6,371 nt of DNA from Euryarchaeota archaeon UBA130 (lineage in GTDB: Archaea > Thermoplasmatota > Poseidoniia > Poseidoniales > Thalassarchaeaceae). This document shows, piece after piece, positions 1 to 6,371 of this stretch (the stretch's first letter is position 1; each line of letters starts with the position of its first letter). The position numbers were made by a program, and so were the translations under genes. Location of the stretch: assembly GCA_002505775.1 (NCBI GenBank), contig DAVY01000019.1, positions 1-6,371 on the forward strand, written 5' to 3'. Below the pieces are notes generated by a model. The model was not told the DNA's origin. It did not search any database and saw nothing but the letters and a program-made list of their open reading frames with translations.

Positions 1-294
1 AAGTGTAGACTCCTCGGTGGCATCCCCGATAATTAGTCTGGCCCCTTCTACCGGAGAAGTAGCCAATAAATCAACACCGATCACCAATCCATTTTCTCCC
101 GACTCCTCCACTGCAACCTGCGTCCACCCTCCGGGATGGCAACCGATATCCAGCACGTTATCGCCCCTTCTGATTACAGAGAACCTGTCTTGTATCTGTT
201 TGAGTTTGTAAGCCGACCTTGCTCGATACCCCTTTGATCGGGCCTCCCTTCTCCATGGGTCACGACGACTCTCCTGATACCATCGCTTGCTCAT
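1..294 (-). CDS. FtsJ/RlmE-family rRNA 2'-O-ribose methyltransferase, N-terminal 98 residues (3' end cut by window)
   Basis: The product is an SAM-dependent methyltransferase expected to methylate the 2'-OH of a ribose in large-subunit rRNA (the RlmE/FtsJ role) in the cytoplasm. The ATG at 294-292 gives a start of the form MSKRWYQESRRDPWRREA, followed by RSAYKL (residues 26-31). That segment carries the first Lys of the family's K-D-K-E catalytic tetrad. SAM-binding motif I follows at about residues 48-60 (LDIGCHPGGWTQV), and strand 2 with its acidic residue is at VIGVDLL (71-77). The remaining catalytic Asp, Lys and Glu would lie at or beyond the cut end. Motif I has Cys-His where many relatives have two small residues, a minor oddity. 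The nearest upstream in-frame stop lies in the 50-base gap to the epimerase gene and no other ATG intervenes, so the start is well supported. It is the last visible gene of the minus-strand cluster. The family call is firm; the exact target nucleotide is inferred. Confidence 0.93.
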   Translation of the reverse strand, partial: MSKRWYQESRRDPWRREARSKGYRARSAYKLKQIQDRFSVIRRGDNVLDIGCHPGGWTQVAVEESGENGLVIGVDLLATSPVEGARLIIGDATEESTL

Positions 295-344
295 GCACCG
301 CCCGCGGTGAGATGAGTTATCAAGTCAGGGCCTCAGTGTGGCAA

Positions 345-1304
345 CTAGAGGCCAATTTCGGTAATTAAGGCACGAGCTGTATGCCTGATGGCGTCTTCTG
401 ATGCCATATCCGGTTTGAATCCCGTTGACAGAAGTCGGCCGACTTCCAAAGACGTCTTTGGAACGTCGCCTGCCCATCCCCTATCTCCACCTGTATATTC
501 TATCGAGACGCCCTCTAGTCCACTTTCCTCTACAACTATCTCGGCTATCCTCCTTACTGAGCAAGTGTCACCTGTCCCAAGATTGTACAAACTGACGTTG
601 TCCACACAAAAGTCCACCAAGTGAACCATTGCACGCACACAGTCCTCTGCAGACATGTACGATTTCTCCTGCATGCCATTTCCAAGTACCTCAAGTCTAC
701 TTGGGTCTCTCTTCAATTTATGGATGAAGTCGAAAATCACACCATGAGTCCCCCTAGGTCCGACAATATTAGCAAACCTGTGTATCCATGCATTGGCCCC
801 GAATGTACCAGCCCATGCCGTTATCAACGCCTCAGAGCCGAGTTTAGAAGCACCATAAAGTGAAATTGGCATCACAGGTCCATATGTCTCAGGAGTGGGC
901 ATTTCCTCAGCTTCTCCGTAGATTGCAGAGGAAGATGAGAAAGAGATCTTGTTGACGCCGACCTTTCTCATTGATTCTAGAACATTGTATGTCGCCAAGG
1001 TACCTTGCCTGAGGTCAGTGTCAGTTACTTCTGTACCTAGCCTTATGTCCGGGTTAGCCGCCAAATGATGGACCATTTCGATGCCGGACATTGCAGACTG
1101 CACCTCGTCTATGTTGAGAAGGTCTCCACGGACCACCTCGACATTTCCCGTTCCCTGATGATGGGACAGGAATTCCTCCCTCCCACTTGAAAAATTGTCG
1201 AATACTCTTACATTGATTCCTCGAGATACTAGGGCGTCAACTAAGTGGGAGCCGATGAAACCGGCCCCTCCGGTAACTAGGTGCATGGTGCTTGGAGAAT
1301 GCAA
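345..1304 (-). CDS. NAD-dependent epimerase/dehydratase (extended SDR, UDP-glucose 4-epimerase-like)
   Basis: This 319-residue enzyme belongs to the extended short-chain dehydrogenase family that interconverts or modifies nucleotide sugars, typically UDP-glucose/UDP-galactose, in the cytoplasm to supply glycans. The Rossmann NAD motif TGGAGFIG is at residues 11-18, an acidic residue for the NAD ribose is at D36 (VFDNFSSG), and HHLAA is at 79-83. The catalytic Ser lies in SFSSSSAIYG (121-130) and the catalytic pair is Y150/K154 in YGASK. A substrate-side block RFANIVGPRGTHGVIFDFI is at 177-195 and GGDRGWAGDVP at 272-282, the latter common in GalE-like proteins. Length is normal for the family and all key residues are present. 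M7 (codon at 1286-1284) is an equally plausible start, since it places only two residues before the first beta strand; no Shine-Dalgarno decides between them. It starts 27 bases after the VKOR stop and is probably co-transcribed. Sugar specificity cannot be read from sequence alone; a related uronate epimerase or dehydratase is possible. Confidence 0.93.
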   Translation of the reverse strand: MHSPSTMHLVTGGAGFIGSHLVDALVSRGINVRVFDNFSSGREEFLSHHQGTGNVEVVRGDLLNIDEVQSAMSGIEMVHHLAANPDIRLGTEVTDTDLRQGTLATYNVLESMRKVGVNKISFSSSSAIYGEAEEMPTPETYGPVMPISLYGASKLGSEALITAWAGTFGANAWIHRFANIVGPRGTHGVIFDFIHKLKRDPSRLEVLGNGMQEKSYMSAEDCVRAMVHLVDFCVDNVSLYNLGTGDTCSVRRIAEIVVEESGLEGVSIEYTGGDRGWAGDVPKTSLEVGRLLSTGFKPDMASEDAIRHTARALITEIGL

Positions 1305-1331
1305 GCGGACTTGAGTTCATCGGAAGCAGGA

Positions 1332-1901
1332 TCAGGACCATGTCCCAGTGTCTCTCTTCTGCCTGAGGGAGTAGGAACAGGCAACCATGCCAATCAGGGC
1401 TATGTGTATAACAGTGCAGTAAGGGCAAATGTGTGGTGCTCCGTCAACCATTGTCAGCTCCACTAAAACCAGCCATATAACGAATGGAACTCCTGCGAGA
1501 CTGACGTAGAACAGTAAATCTACATACCCGGACGCCCACTTAGCGTGTATATCCATCCTGATTGAAAGGACAAAGAACCATATCAGGGCGAAAGAGACAA
1601 TTCCAATTAGCCCCCATGGGATTCCAAAGAGATTATTCCACTGGGGGTCTCCAATAACCGAACCACATTGTACTAGCCCCTCCGTAGCACACATCGAGGA
1701 AGACCCCATTATCATTGAGTTGTGTATTGCCCAAGTCCATCCGGACCCCATTATGCCTACAGCTGAGAATCCCATGCTCGCGTTTAGTACCCCTAATGTA
1801 CCCTGCTCCCCTGAAGTATCTTTGGCCTTGATCAATAGGTAGCTAGAAACCACTATTCCCGCTATGAAAGCCATCAGTGGGGGAGTGATGACGCTCATCA
1901 T
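1332..1901 (-). CDS. VKOR-family membrane thiol oxidoreductase (disulfide-forming, DsbB-like role)
   Basis: This is a 189-residue integral membrane protein of the vitamin K epoxide reductase family. Members pass electrons from a thioredoxin-like partner to a quinone and so drive disulfide formation outside the cytoplasm. It has about five hydrophobic segments (roughly residues 5-25, 38-58, 92-114, 127-150 and 162-180). The outward loop has C71 and C79, spaced by eight as in human VKOR C43/C51, followed by the family's FG-x-P turn (FGIPWGLIG, 92-100). The quinone-side active site is C159-P-Y-C162 at the start of the last helix. A fifth Cys, C175, lies in that helix. There is no fused thioredoxin domain, unlike many bacterial homologs; the partner appears to be the upstream gene. 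The ATG at 1901-1899 overlaps the upstream TGA in an ATGA arrangement, indicating translational coupling; a second Met codon follows immediately. The family call is strong. The direction of catalysis and the quinone used are inferred. Confidence 0.93.
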   Translation of the reverse strand: MMSVITPPLMAFIAGIVVSSYLLIKAKDTSGEQGTLGVLNASMGFSAVGIMGSGWTWAIHNSMIMGSSSMCATEGLVQCGSVIGDPQWNNLFGIPWGLIGIVSFALIWFFVLSIRMDIHAKWASGYVDLLFYVSLAGVPFVIWLVLVELTMVDGAPHICPYCTVIHIALIGMVACSYSLRQKRDTGTWS

Positions 1902-2584
1902 TGACCACCTACCAGCCTTTGCAAGGCCTCTGAAAGCTCCTCTCCATCTCCTCCTTGCCCCTGATGTTTATTCTTATTCCAAGCTACAGTACCATCAGGC
2001 TCAAGGATAAATGAAACAGGTGTCCCTGAAAGGCCCCACATGTTCATTATCGTCATGGATCGATCATCGATATACGGCCAGTCATTTGGTGTCCCAGGCC
2101 TGTCGATACAGTCGTCTCTGTCACTATTACATCCAAAATACGAGGTTTTGTCTCTAAATGCCTCGATTTCTCCTCTGGTGCTGTCATGATTAGGAATGCT
2201 CAGCTCAGCTGCGACCGTGACGAAGTTTACCCTATCAGACCACTGTGAGTGGAGCTGACTCATTTCATCACCATCGACCCAACAATACGGACAGTCAGTG
2301 TCCATGAAATAAATCAACATCCACTTACTGTCCGATGATCCGTTCCAGTCCCAATCATAGTTGTCGGAGAGCCTGTATTCGTTCCATCCAAATCCATTGT
2401 AGGCATCCGCAATAAAATCAGGCGCTTGATTCCCCTCGTCAGGGCCAACTTGAGGTATAGGTGCCAGAATTACAGAAATTGCAACAACCAGGCTGATTAT
2501 TCCCGCGGTAACGAGCATTGCTACTGTTCTAACATCCTCATCTTTGCCCTTAGGTGCTGCCTTCGCCCTACGCCTCGCCATCAT
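1898..2584 (-). CDS. Membrane-anchored thioredoxin-fold (TlpA/redoxin-like) protein with CPYC active site, probable VKOR partner
   Basis: This is a 228-residue protein with a short, very basic N-terminus (residues 1-20, many Arg/Lys) and one hydrophobic anchor at about 20-42. The rest is an outward-facing domain, in keeping with positive-inside topology. A redoxin-like entry NQAPDF is at 52-57. The active site C98-P-Y-C101 sits after the strand LIYFMDTD, and the cis-proline loop is SGTPVSFILEPDG (186-198, P189). These are the hallmarks of a thioredoxin fold with a TlpA/AhpC-TSA-like extension. A second cysteine pair, C152 and C159 in an Asp-rich loop, may form a structural disulfide or relay electrons. 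The downstream VKOR gene overlaps by four bases, so it is the natural electron acceptor and this protein the likely disulfide donor to exported proteins. It is the first gene of the minus-strand cluster. M2 is an alternative start; no Shine-Dalgarno is visible. A reductive role cannot be excluded from sequence. Confidence 0.9.
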   Translation of the reverse strand: MMARRRAKAAPKGKDEDVRTVAMLVTAGIISLVVAISVILAPIPQVGPDEGNQAPDFIADAYNGFGWNEYRLSDNYDWDWNGSSDSKWMLIYFMDTDCPYCWVDGDEMSQLHSQWSDRVNFVTVAAELSIPNHDSTRGEIEAFRDKTSYFGCNSDRDDCIDRPGTPNDWPYIDDRSMTIMNMWGLSGTPVSFILEPDGTVAWNKNKHQGQGGDGEELSEALQRLVGGQ

Positions 2585-2724
2585 ACTTCCGAGGGACTAT
2601 TCATCTTAGAGTCTGATGGTACATGGTTATGCCCAATTGAGATTGTAGTCTGATTATTTACCCGATGAGTCAGTCTGAGGAGTTATTATTTTCCTTGAAT
2701 TTAGGTACTTTGGAATTCCATTAG
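2585..2724. promoter_or_regulatory. Divergent intergenic region likely holding promoters for both the thioredoxin/VKOR cluster and the RND gene
   Basis: These 140 bases separate two divergent start codons and must contain the start signals for at least the RND gene, and probably for the whole minus-strand cluster. No strong archaeal BRE/TATA pair stands out. Weak A/T-rich candidates are TAAATAAT read on the minus strand (2660-2653, toward the thioredoxin gene), and TTATTATTTT (2683-2692) or GAATTTA (2697-2703) on the plus strand (toward the RND gene). A perfect 10-base palindrome TGGAATTCCA lies at 2711-2720, four bases before the RND ATG. Neither start codon has a convincing Shine-Dalgarno, which suits leaderless or short-leader transcripts. 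The role of the region is inferred from gene orientation; the individual boxes are guesses. Confidence 0.4.
2711..2720. repeat. Perfect 10-base palindrome TGGAATTCCA just upstream of the RND start codon
   Basis: The ten bases read identically on both strands and end four bases before the RND ATG. If the transcript starts at or near the ATG, a protein bound here would sit between the TATA region and the start site, where archaeal repressors often bind. A single copy of this length can easily arise by chance, so an operator role is only a possibility. Confidence 0.25.
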
Positions 2725-5700
2725 ATGCCAATGCTCATTTGGGGCGTGTTACCGCCACATATTGTGAGCGATGAGGTAGCTGTGGACAGATTCTCTCAAT
2801 CGGCTGATGAATCAGTAGATGATGAGGAGGAGTTTTGGCAATCCTTTTTCGAGAAAATCCAGCCGATAAGGGAGGGCGTAAACTCTGCTAGAAGAGTGTT
2901 TTATGAGGGCCCTGTAGGAAACGCCATCGATACTGTAGGCCAACTGGTTGATGACGCCGCCGACATAGCACATTCTTCTTACCGAAGGTTGAACGAGTTA
3001 GCGTACGCCACGATTTTGAGGAGCCCGGGTATCTTTGTCGCATTCTTGTTATTGGTCACATCCGTTATCGGGCAATTCGCCATGGACTTCCAACAACAAA
3101 TAAATGGCGATGTTGAGGTATATCTTCCTGATGGGGCAGACTCTTCTGACCTGCTGTCGGAGGTCAGGGAACAATGGTCAACTGATGTGGTCATAATTTA
3201 CCTCCAAACCGGCAACTCAATCGCCTCAATCTCAGAACGAACCGAAGAGAACATAACCTCTGTCAACGTCCTGTCGCAGATGTCTTGGATTGAAGGGGAT
3301 GATACCTCAGGAGATGGGACCTTCGATCGAGGATTAGACTGGGACAAGAGCGATAGAGGAATGAATGACGGGGTCGTATGGGTTCTATCCCCCTCCCAGG
3401 TAATCAAAGAGGCAAACTCTTCCTCATGGAGATTCAATTGTGCCATGGAGAAGCATGGCCTCCCGGTTAGTGACGGGCAAAACTGCGCCATTGCAGGCCT
3501 CAACCCATACTACGGATACGAAATTCCAGATGAACAAGAGAGAGTCGACCAGTTCGTAGAAAATGCGGGGTCCCTAATGGAGTCAATGGTCAGGGACACC
3601 AATGGCGATGGAATTTGGGATACTGGAGTCATAATTATGGGTATTTCATTCGATATGGGAGGAACTGATATACCGCCCCGCGACGATCCTAAATTCGGCC
3701 AAGTCAAGGATCACAAGGCATTCTTAGCCTTCGCTGAGGCATACATCCACGGCCTAGGCCCCGACGGGGAAACCCGCGAGGGATGCGATGATGATGGCAG
3801 TGGCGTCTGCGACGAGTTAGAGGAAAACTGCAGGCTCTGCTACACAACCTACGAGTTGACATCGACGATGGACACTGAGAGACTTGATGACATTCCGCCC
3901 AGAAGAGCGGTGACAGTAACTGGACTCACCCCTGTCTTGCATGACGTATCTGACGCAATATACCTAGAACTGGTCGAGACAATGCTACCCGCTAGTTTGG
4001 CATTGGTCGCTCTCGCAATGCTGATTCTCCACAGGAATGCTAAGGTCATAATCATCTGCGGAACTCCAATAGCGATGAGTCTGGCGATAACCTTCGGAAC
4101 CACGGTGATTCTTGATATCATGCTGACGCCAATGATCATCTCCGCCGGTCCGATATTAGTGGGCTTGGGGGTTGATTACGCACTTCACCTCACGAACCGT
4201 ATCGAGGAAAATCGGCAACAGCTGATTGAGGATCACTTGGAAAGATCCTGGAAGTTGAACAGAGATGGCTTGGAGACCGAATCGATTGACCCATGGGACC
4301 CACTAATCAGCCTCACTGCGACCGTCAGAGCGGCTATGACAACCGGACACGCCATCTTCCTGTCGGCATTGACCACAATTATTGGTTTCAGTGTTCTTAC
4401 TTGGGACAGCCTTGTTCCGATTCAGCCTATGAGAACAGTGGGTACCACACTCTTGCTCGGTATCTTCGTAACATTCCTCCTTTCCATGGTGATGGTCCCA
4501 GCACTTATCCAGCTACTTAGATACAGGAAATCTACTGGAAACATGGATATGTCTACGAATCAAACTGTCTATGTTTCGATAGCTATCGGAGCAATTGCAG
4601 CATTCGCTCTGTCATATTCCGGCGCAATGTCGACCATTAACTCCCTGATTATTGCATCTATGCTGTCGTTAACAATTGCCCTCGGAATCCTAGATGTAGT
4701 TTGGGAGTCGATTGGCAAGATCCCTGTCAGATTCACCATCGTGGTGATGTTAGTGGCAATCGTAACTACCGCTGGCGGAGTCATGATTCTAGAGGAAGAA
4801 CTCGGCAAGGACATTACCGGATCGTCTGATGAGGTTCCACCTGGATTAGAATCATACGAGGCCCTTAGGGAGTATAGCTATGAGTTCGAAGGAGGACAAA
4901 CAAACCTGTTCATCATCGATGCCACAGAGAGAGGCTCATTCAATGGAACAGCTCCAATAAGAGACATCCCTGTCCTAGACTCCATAGAAGCAATGCAAAT
5001 CAAGGTCGACAATGTCGAATTCACCGACACAACGAGCATTGTGGACATTCTGAAAGCGATTCATGTGCAAGATGATATTACTGGGCAGCAGACATTCGAT
5101 AGGTCCTTGTGGGACATCTTGCACTCTTCTTGCTGGGATGACCCATTGCAGATCGAGTGCCTGACGAGTGGCGATCTGGCTTTTACCACACTGTCCTCGA
5201 AGGAGGATATGGTCAACGTTGTATTCGACACTCTTAGTCCGGAGATAAGGTCTATGCTGATGAATGCTGATCAGGGGAGTGGGGAGACCAAGACACTAGT
5301 CTACGCGTGGCAACCATACATAAACATCCAAGACGCAACTGGGCTCAGAGACACTATTGACGGCTTCCTATCGGAAGGAGGGTGTGAAGGTGCTACTAAG
5401 TGCAGGTCAACCACACTTGCCGATGAGGGAGTTATCAACTCTAAGCTAACTGGAGGACTCCCTATCTCAATCGACATTAACTCCGGAATCCACAAGGCTC
5501 AGAATGAGACCACGGTATGGACAATGATAATCCTTCTCTTTACAATGGCCGTATTGTTCAGATCCCCGAGGCTCGCCATATTTACTATGACAGCAGTGGC
5601 AGTTGTTGTGTTGTGGCAACCGCTCCTTATGAGAGGGGGCTCAGTTAACGTAAATGTCTTCACCGCGATGATAGGGACCATAGTCTTCGGAATAGGTGTT

Positions 5701-6063
5701 GATGACTCAATCCACATCATAGATAGGATAAGGGATGAGGGTGAGACCCCCGCAGGCATAGTCAGATCCGTCGTCACAACGGGACGCACTATTTTCGAGA
5801 CCACCGCTACAACTTGTGCCGGTTTGGCCGCGGGTCTCTTCGTGGCAATTCCCGGCCTTCAAAATTTCTTTCTTCTAATGATGGCACTAATTGCTTTGGC
5901 ATTACTCACAAGCGCAATATTACTTCCCACAATAATTGTAGTTTACAATGAGCTAAGGTCAAGAATCACACTTAACGGAGCCTGGTTGGACTACGATGAT
6001 GGCGGGACATTATCCGAGACCTCGGTTTTGGAAGCTATAGTGGACCCTGCTGACGCAGTCTGA
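2725..6063 (+). CDS. RND/MMPL-superfamily transporter (HAE3/COG1033-like), 1112 residues, with Cys-rich and EF-hand-like ectodomain
   Basis: This is a large proton-coupled RND-superfamily membrane protein, a probable exporter of lipid or hydrophobic cargo. It shows the family's duplicated plan. A 98-residue acidic cytoplasmic N-terminus is followed by TM1 (about 101-118), ectodomain 1 (119-412) and TM2-6 (about 413-434, 439-462, 468-490, 540-560, 571-597). TM7 is at about 669-688, ectodomain 2 at 689-925, and TM8-12 between about 928 and 1075. A cytoplasmic tail ends the protein. The halves match at GLGVDYALH (480-488) and GIGVDDSIH (989-997), carrying the membrane Asp residues expected for proton relay, and again at AAMTTGHAIF (536-545) and SVVTTGRTIF (1015-1024). 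Two extra hydrophobic helices (about 614-632 and 638-658) lie between TM6 and TM7. Ectodomain 1 holds six cysteines and three Asp-rich loops; ectodomain 2 holds four cysteines. The ATG at 2725 is the only plausible Met start besides M3, as the next Met is residue 120. The substrate is unknown. The family call is firm, HAE3-like placement likely. Confidence 0.93.
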   Translation: MPMLIWGVLPPHIVSDEVAVDRFSQSADESVDDEEEFWQSFFEKIQPIREGVNSARRVFYEGPVGNAIDTVGQLVDDAADIAHSSYRRLNELAYATILRSPGIFVAFLLLVTSVIGQFAMDFQQQINGDVEVYLPDGADSSDLLSEVREQWSTDVVIIYLQTGNSIASISERTEENITSVNVLSQMSWIEGDDTSGDGTFDRGLDWDKSDRGMNDGVVWVLSPSQVIKEANSSSWRFNCAMEKHGLPVSDGQNCAIAGLNPYYGYEIPDEQERVDQFVENAGSLMESMVRDTNGDGIWDTGVIIMGISFDMGGTDIPPRDDPKFGQVKDHKAFLAFAEAYIHGLGPDGETREGCDDDGSGVCDELEENCRLCYTTYELTSTMDTERLDDIPPRRAVTVTGLTPVLHDVSDAIYLELVETMLPASLALVALAMLILHRNAKVIIICGTPIAMSLAITFGTTVILDIMLTPMIISAGPILVGLGVDYALHLTNRIEENRQQLIEDHLERSWKLNRDGLETESIDPWDPLISLTATVRAAMTTGHAIFLSALTTIIGFSVLTWDSLVPIQPMRTVGTTLLLGIFVTFLLSMVMVPALIQLLRYRKSTGNMDMSTNQTVYVSIAIGAIAAFALSYSGAMSTINSLIIASMLSLTIALGILDVVWESIGKIPVRFTIVVMLVAIVTTAGGVMILEEELGKDITGSSDEVPPGLESYEALREYSYEFEGGQTNLFIIDATERGSFNGTAPIRDIPVLDSIEAMQIKVDNVEFTDTTSIVDILKAIHVQDDITGQQTFDRSLWDILHSSCWDDPLQIECLTSGDLAFTTLSSKEDMVNVVFDTLSPEIRSMLMNADQGSGETKTLVYAWQPYINIQDATGLRDTIDGFLSEGGCEGATKCRSTTLADEGVINSKLTGGLPISIDINSGIHKAQNETTVWTMIILLFTMAVLFRSPRLAIFTMTAVAVVVLWQPLLMRGGSVNVNVFTAMIGTIVFGIGVDDSIHIIDRIRDEGETPAGIVRSVVTTGRTIFETTATTCAGLAAGLFVAIPGLQNFFLLMMALIALALLTSAILLPTIIVVYNELRSRITLNGAWLDYDDGGTLSETSVLEAIVDPADAV

Positions 6064-6075
6064 CGAGAAATTGGT

Positions 6076-6371
6076 GAGGGTGCAGGGAATAAGCCCCTTT
6101 CTGTTCACCTTTCGGCTGGTCGCATTCAACTATGCATCCTACCCGGCCCTGCTGATGCACTACGGGCCTGCTTGGACTTGCTCCAGCGGGGTTGCTCGTT
6201 CCAGCCACCGTCGGGAAACCTCCTCCTCGCGGATTCATCGTACTCCCGGGGCAGTTCGTTTCTGTTGCAGAGCCGGCCCTCCCGGACCCCCGACTTGCGT
6301 CGAGCCACTCGCATCACGGAGAGGGGACTTTCCTCAGTGTCGTACACTGTCAGCGACCCTCCTGCTCCCTC
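6076..6371 (-). ncRNA. rnpB: RNase P RNA (archaeal type), essentially complete
   Basis: This is the catalytic RNA of ribonuclease P, which removes 5' leaders from pre-tRNAs with its protein subunits. Read on the minus strand, universal block CR-I (GAGGAAAGUCC) is at 6335-6325 and CR-V (ACAGAAAGGGGCUUA) at 6104-6090. P4 forms between AAGUCCC (6330-6324) and GGGGCUU (6097-6091), seven pairs with one G-U. Terminal helix P1 pairs 6371-6361 with 6086-6076, ten pairs around one A-A mismatch, so both ends are defined and the 5' end falls on or just past the window edge. P3 is a perfect hairpin, CAGUGU-ACG-ACACUG (6349-6335). GGUCGC (6358-6353) is complementary to GCGACC (6123-6118), a candidate P2. 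Specificity-domain signatures CAACAGAAACGA and CUGGAGCAAGUCCAAGCAGG are also present. At about 296 nt it is typical of archaea. The promoter lies outside the window and no terminator is evident; it faces the RND gene tail to tail. Confidence 0.96.

Noticed and set aside
17..211. Plus-strand 64-codon open frame at the left edge
   Set aside because: It is antisense to the FtsJ-family gene, whose minus-strand translation has clear motifs; the plus-strand product has no recognisable features.
388..863. Two plus-strand open frames inside the epimerase gene
   Set aside because: They are fully antisense to a well-conserved SDR enzyme and show no domain of their own.
1237..1466. Small open frames on both strands at the VKOR/epimerase junction
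   Set aside because: They overlap the ends of two well-supported genes in other frames and have no ribosome-binding site or motif.
2426..2653. Plus-strand 75-codon open frame running into the divergent intergenic region
   Set aside because: Most of it is antisense to the thioredoxin-fold gene's N-terminus, and its tail crosses the promoter region; composition and lack of motifs suggest chance.
3849..4139. Minus-strand 96-codon hydrophobic open frame within the RND gene
   Set aside because: It is the antisense of the RND membrane helices, which readily produce hydrophobic-looking shadow frames.
6035..6347. Two overlapping minus-strand open frames of 67 and 73 codons at the right end
   Set aside because: They lie on the sense strand of the RNase P RNA and translate its conserved structural blocks; the compensating helices and CR-I/CR-V explain the sequence, not protein coding.
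1..6371. tRNA genes, CRISPR repeats, insertion sequences, attachment sites
   Set aside because: I looked for cloverleaf motifs, regularly spaced repeats, transposase motifs and terminal inverted repeats and saw none; the window is densely filled by ordinary genes and one structural RNA.

Overview
The window most likely comes from an archaeon, and my best guess is a marine planktonic euryarchaeote of the Poseidoniales (Marine Group II) type. Three things point this way. A complete RNase P RNA with archaeal-looking conserved blocks lies at the right edge. The protein genes lack Shine-Dalgarno sequences, which fits leaderless or short-leader transcripts. The gene types and moderate base composition also fit. 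The archaeal call rests mainly on the RNase P RNA and is fairly firm. The lineage is inference.

Layout: the left half is a minus-strand gene cluster read from about 2584 down to 1. It holds a membrane-anchored thioredoxin-fold protein (2584-1898), a VKOR-family membrane protein overlapping it by 4 bases (1901-1332), an extended-SDR sugar-nucleotide epimerase (1304-345) and the first 98 codons of an FtsJ/RlmE-type rRNA 2'-O-methyltransferase (294-1, cut by the window edge). A 140-base divergent intergenic region (2585-2724) separates this cluster from a plus-strand gene for a 1112-residue RND/MMPL-family transporter (2725-6063). The RND gene runs convergently into the RNase P RNA gene (6371-6076, minus strand), with only 12 bases between its stop codon and the mapped RNA 3' helix.

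How the genes may work together: the VKOR protein and the thioredoxin-fold protein look like a two-gene disulfide-forming system, with the membrane oxidase reoxidising an outward-facing CPYC protein. The divergently transcribed RND protein has ten cysteines in its two predicted extracytoplasmic domains (six and four) and three Asp-rich EF-hand/dockerin-like loops in the first. It is therefore a plausible disulfide-bonded, calcium-binding client. That link is a hypothesis from gene order and cysteine placement. The epimerase (surface sugar or nucleotide-sugar supply), the methyltransferase (ribosome maturation) and RNase P RNA (tRNA 5' processing) look like ordinary housekeeping neighbours. I saw no mobile element, CRISPR array or tRNA gene.
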